Source: Gallionella sp. (lineage in GTDB: Bacteria > Pseudomonadota > Gammaproteobacteria > Burkholderiales > Gallionellaceae). From it: DNA of 64,000 nucleotides. Position 1 is the stretch's first letter; every line of letters begins with the position of its first letter. Location: positions 62,001-126,000 of the forward strand of contig JAQTUP010000003.1 in assembly GCA_028707275.1 (NCBI GenBank), in the 5' to 3' direction. Positions 63,581 through 64,000 of the stretch are shown here, piece by piece. The translations under genes were made by a program, and so were the position numbers. The notes under the pieces were generated by a model. It searched no databases. It was not told the DNA's origin and saw only the letters and a program-made list of their open reading frames with translations.

Positions 63581-64000
63581 TTAAGGAAGCGTAACGAGCG
63601 ACAGCCCGTTTTGCTGGACGCTTGCCGCCAACCTGTTATCCAGTGTAAAAAAAGCTTTCACCTGCACATGTAGCGCAAGCGCCAGATGTAGCGCATCCCC
63701 TGCACGCAAACCGTTTTTGCTCTCGCGCACTAACTGCGTGGCTTGTGCGAACACTTCGCGCTCAAGCGGCAACAGGCGCAACCCACCGCCGCAAAACTCG
63801 GTAAACATCCCCCATGCGGCATCATTCTGTTCGCGGGAGAGTTGTCCGGTGCGCTCCTTGAGTGCGAGTGCGCTGGCAAATTCCGTAACGCACCAATCGC
63901 CGGTAACTATTGGACGGGTTTCATCTGCATACCATAGCGTGATGCGGCTGGCCGCAGCCTCGTTGGTGAGCAGCGCAACCAGCACACTGGTATCCAGATA
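63581..64000 (-). CDS. PIN-domain toxin (5' end outside window)
   Basis: The frame is open to the right edge and gives 139 residues, with the true start beyond 64000. It begins [11 protein letters not shown], which holds the first PIN Asp. The Glu in [11 protein letters not shown], Asp in [13 protein letters not shown] and Asp in FFTLDNRLA complete the active site. Predicted VapC-like ribonuclease; the antitoxin should lie just outside the window. It is a different subfamily from the PIN toxin at 52080-52490 (DTSVLVALL versus DTNILFSAL). Confidence 0.85.
   Translation of the reverse strand, partial: YLDTSVLVALLTNEAAASRITLWYADETRPIVTGDWCVTEFASALALKERTGQLSREQNDAAWGMFTEFCGGGLRLLPLEREVFAQATQLVRESKNGLRAGDALHLALALHVQVKAFFTLDNRLAASVQQNGLSLVTLP

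Overview
The window is a chromosomal replication-origin region from a betaproteobacterium. The best fit is the Nitrosomonadales, close to Gallionella/Sideroxydans. This comes from gene order (gyrB-dnaN-oriC-dnaA, then rpmH-rnpA-yidD-yidC-mnmE-mnmG-rsmG-parA-parB-atpIBEFHAGDC-glmU-glmS) and from the ntrX/ntrY-like, DUF4390, rsmB, fmt, def cluster facing LysM-dprA-smg-topA. The family assignment is inference. No rRNA, tRNA, CRISPR array, prophage or transposase gene was seen.

Layout. 1-2.6 kb (minus): transketolase followed by a GAPDH cut by the window edge. 2.8-8.9 kb (minus): def, fmt, rsmB, a DUF4390 secreted protein and an NtrY/NtrX-like two-component pair whose regulator has no AAA+ domain. 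9.0-14.2 kb (plus): LysM protein, dprA, smg, topA. 14.2-21.0 kb (minus): a complete N-type ATPase operon (beta, epsilon, AtpQ, AtpR, a, c, b-delta fusion, alpha, gamma). 21.1-24.4 kb (plus): alanine dehydrogenase and a Prc-type protease. 24.8-30.4 kb (minus): gyrB, dnaN, the AT-rich origin with DnaA boxes, and dnaA. 30.5-48.9 kb (plus): the ribosome/RNase P/insertase/tRNA-modification/partition block, the ordinary F1Fo ATP synthase operon, glmU and glmS. Two parS palindromes lie on either side of dnaA, within 10 kb of parAB.

48.9-64 kb is a more accessory region: a MITE-like element, a group II intron 3' relic, a membrane-anchored protein with eight near-identical 43-residue repeats, a broken PIN gene, VapBC-like and BrnTA-like toxin-antitoxin pairs, an M18 aminopeptidase, a BFD-like ferredoxin, the ubiJ-ubiB respiratory-quinone genes with a Tim44-like protein, an RluA-type pseudouridine synthase, an 832-residue CoA-disulfide-reductase/rhodanese/TusA/DsrE fusion coupled to a small cysteine-rich protein, a PhnA-type zinc-ribbon protein and a second PIN toxin cut by the edge. 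Three copies of an intergenic repeat family, with hairpins that keep pairing while their bases change, separate these genes.

The main points of interest are the two complete ATPases about 17 kb apart with different c-ring ion sites, the parS/oriC architecture, the four-module sulfur-transfer fusion with its coupled cysteine-rich partner, and the covarying repeat family. All calls rest on reading the sequence; no database search was run.
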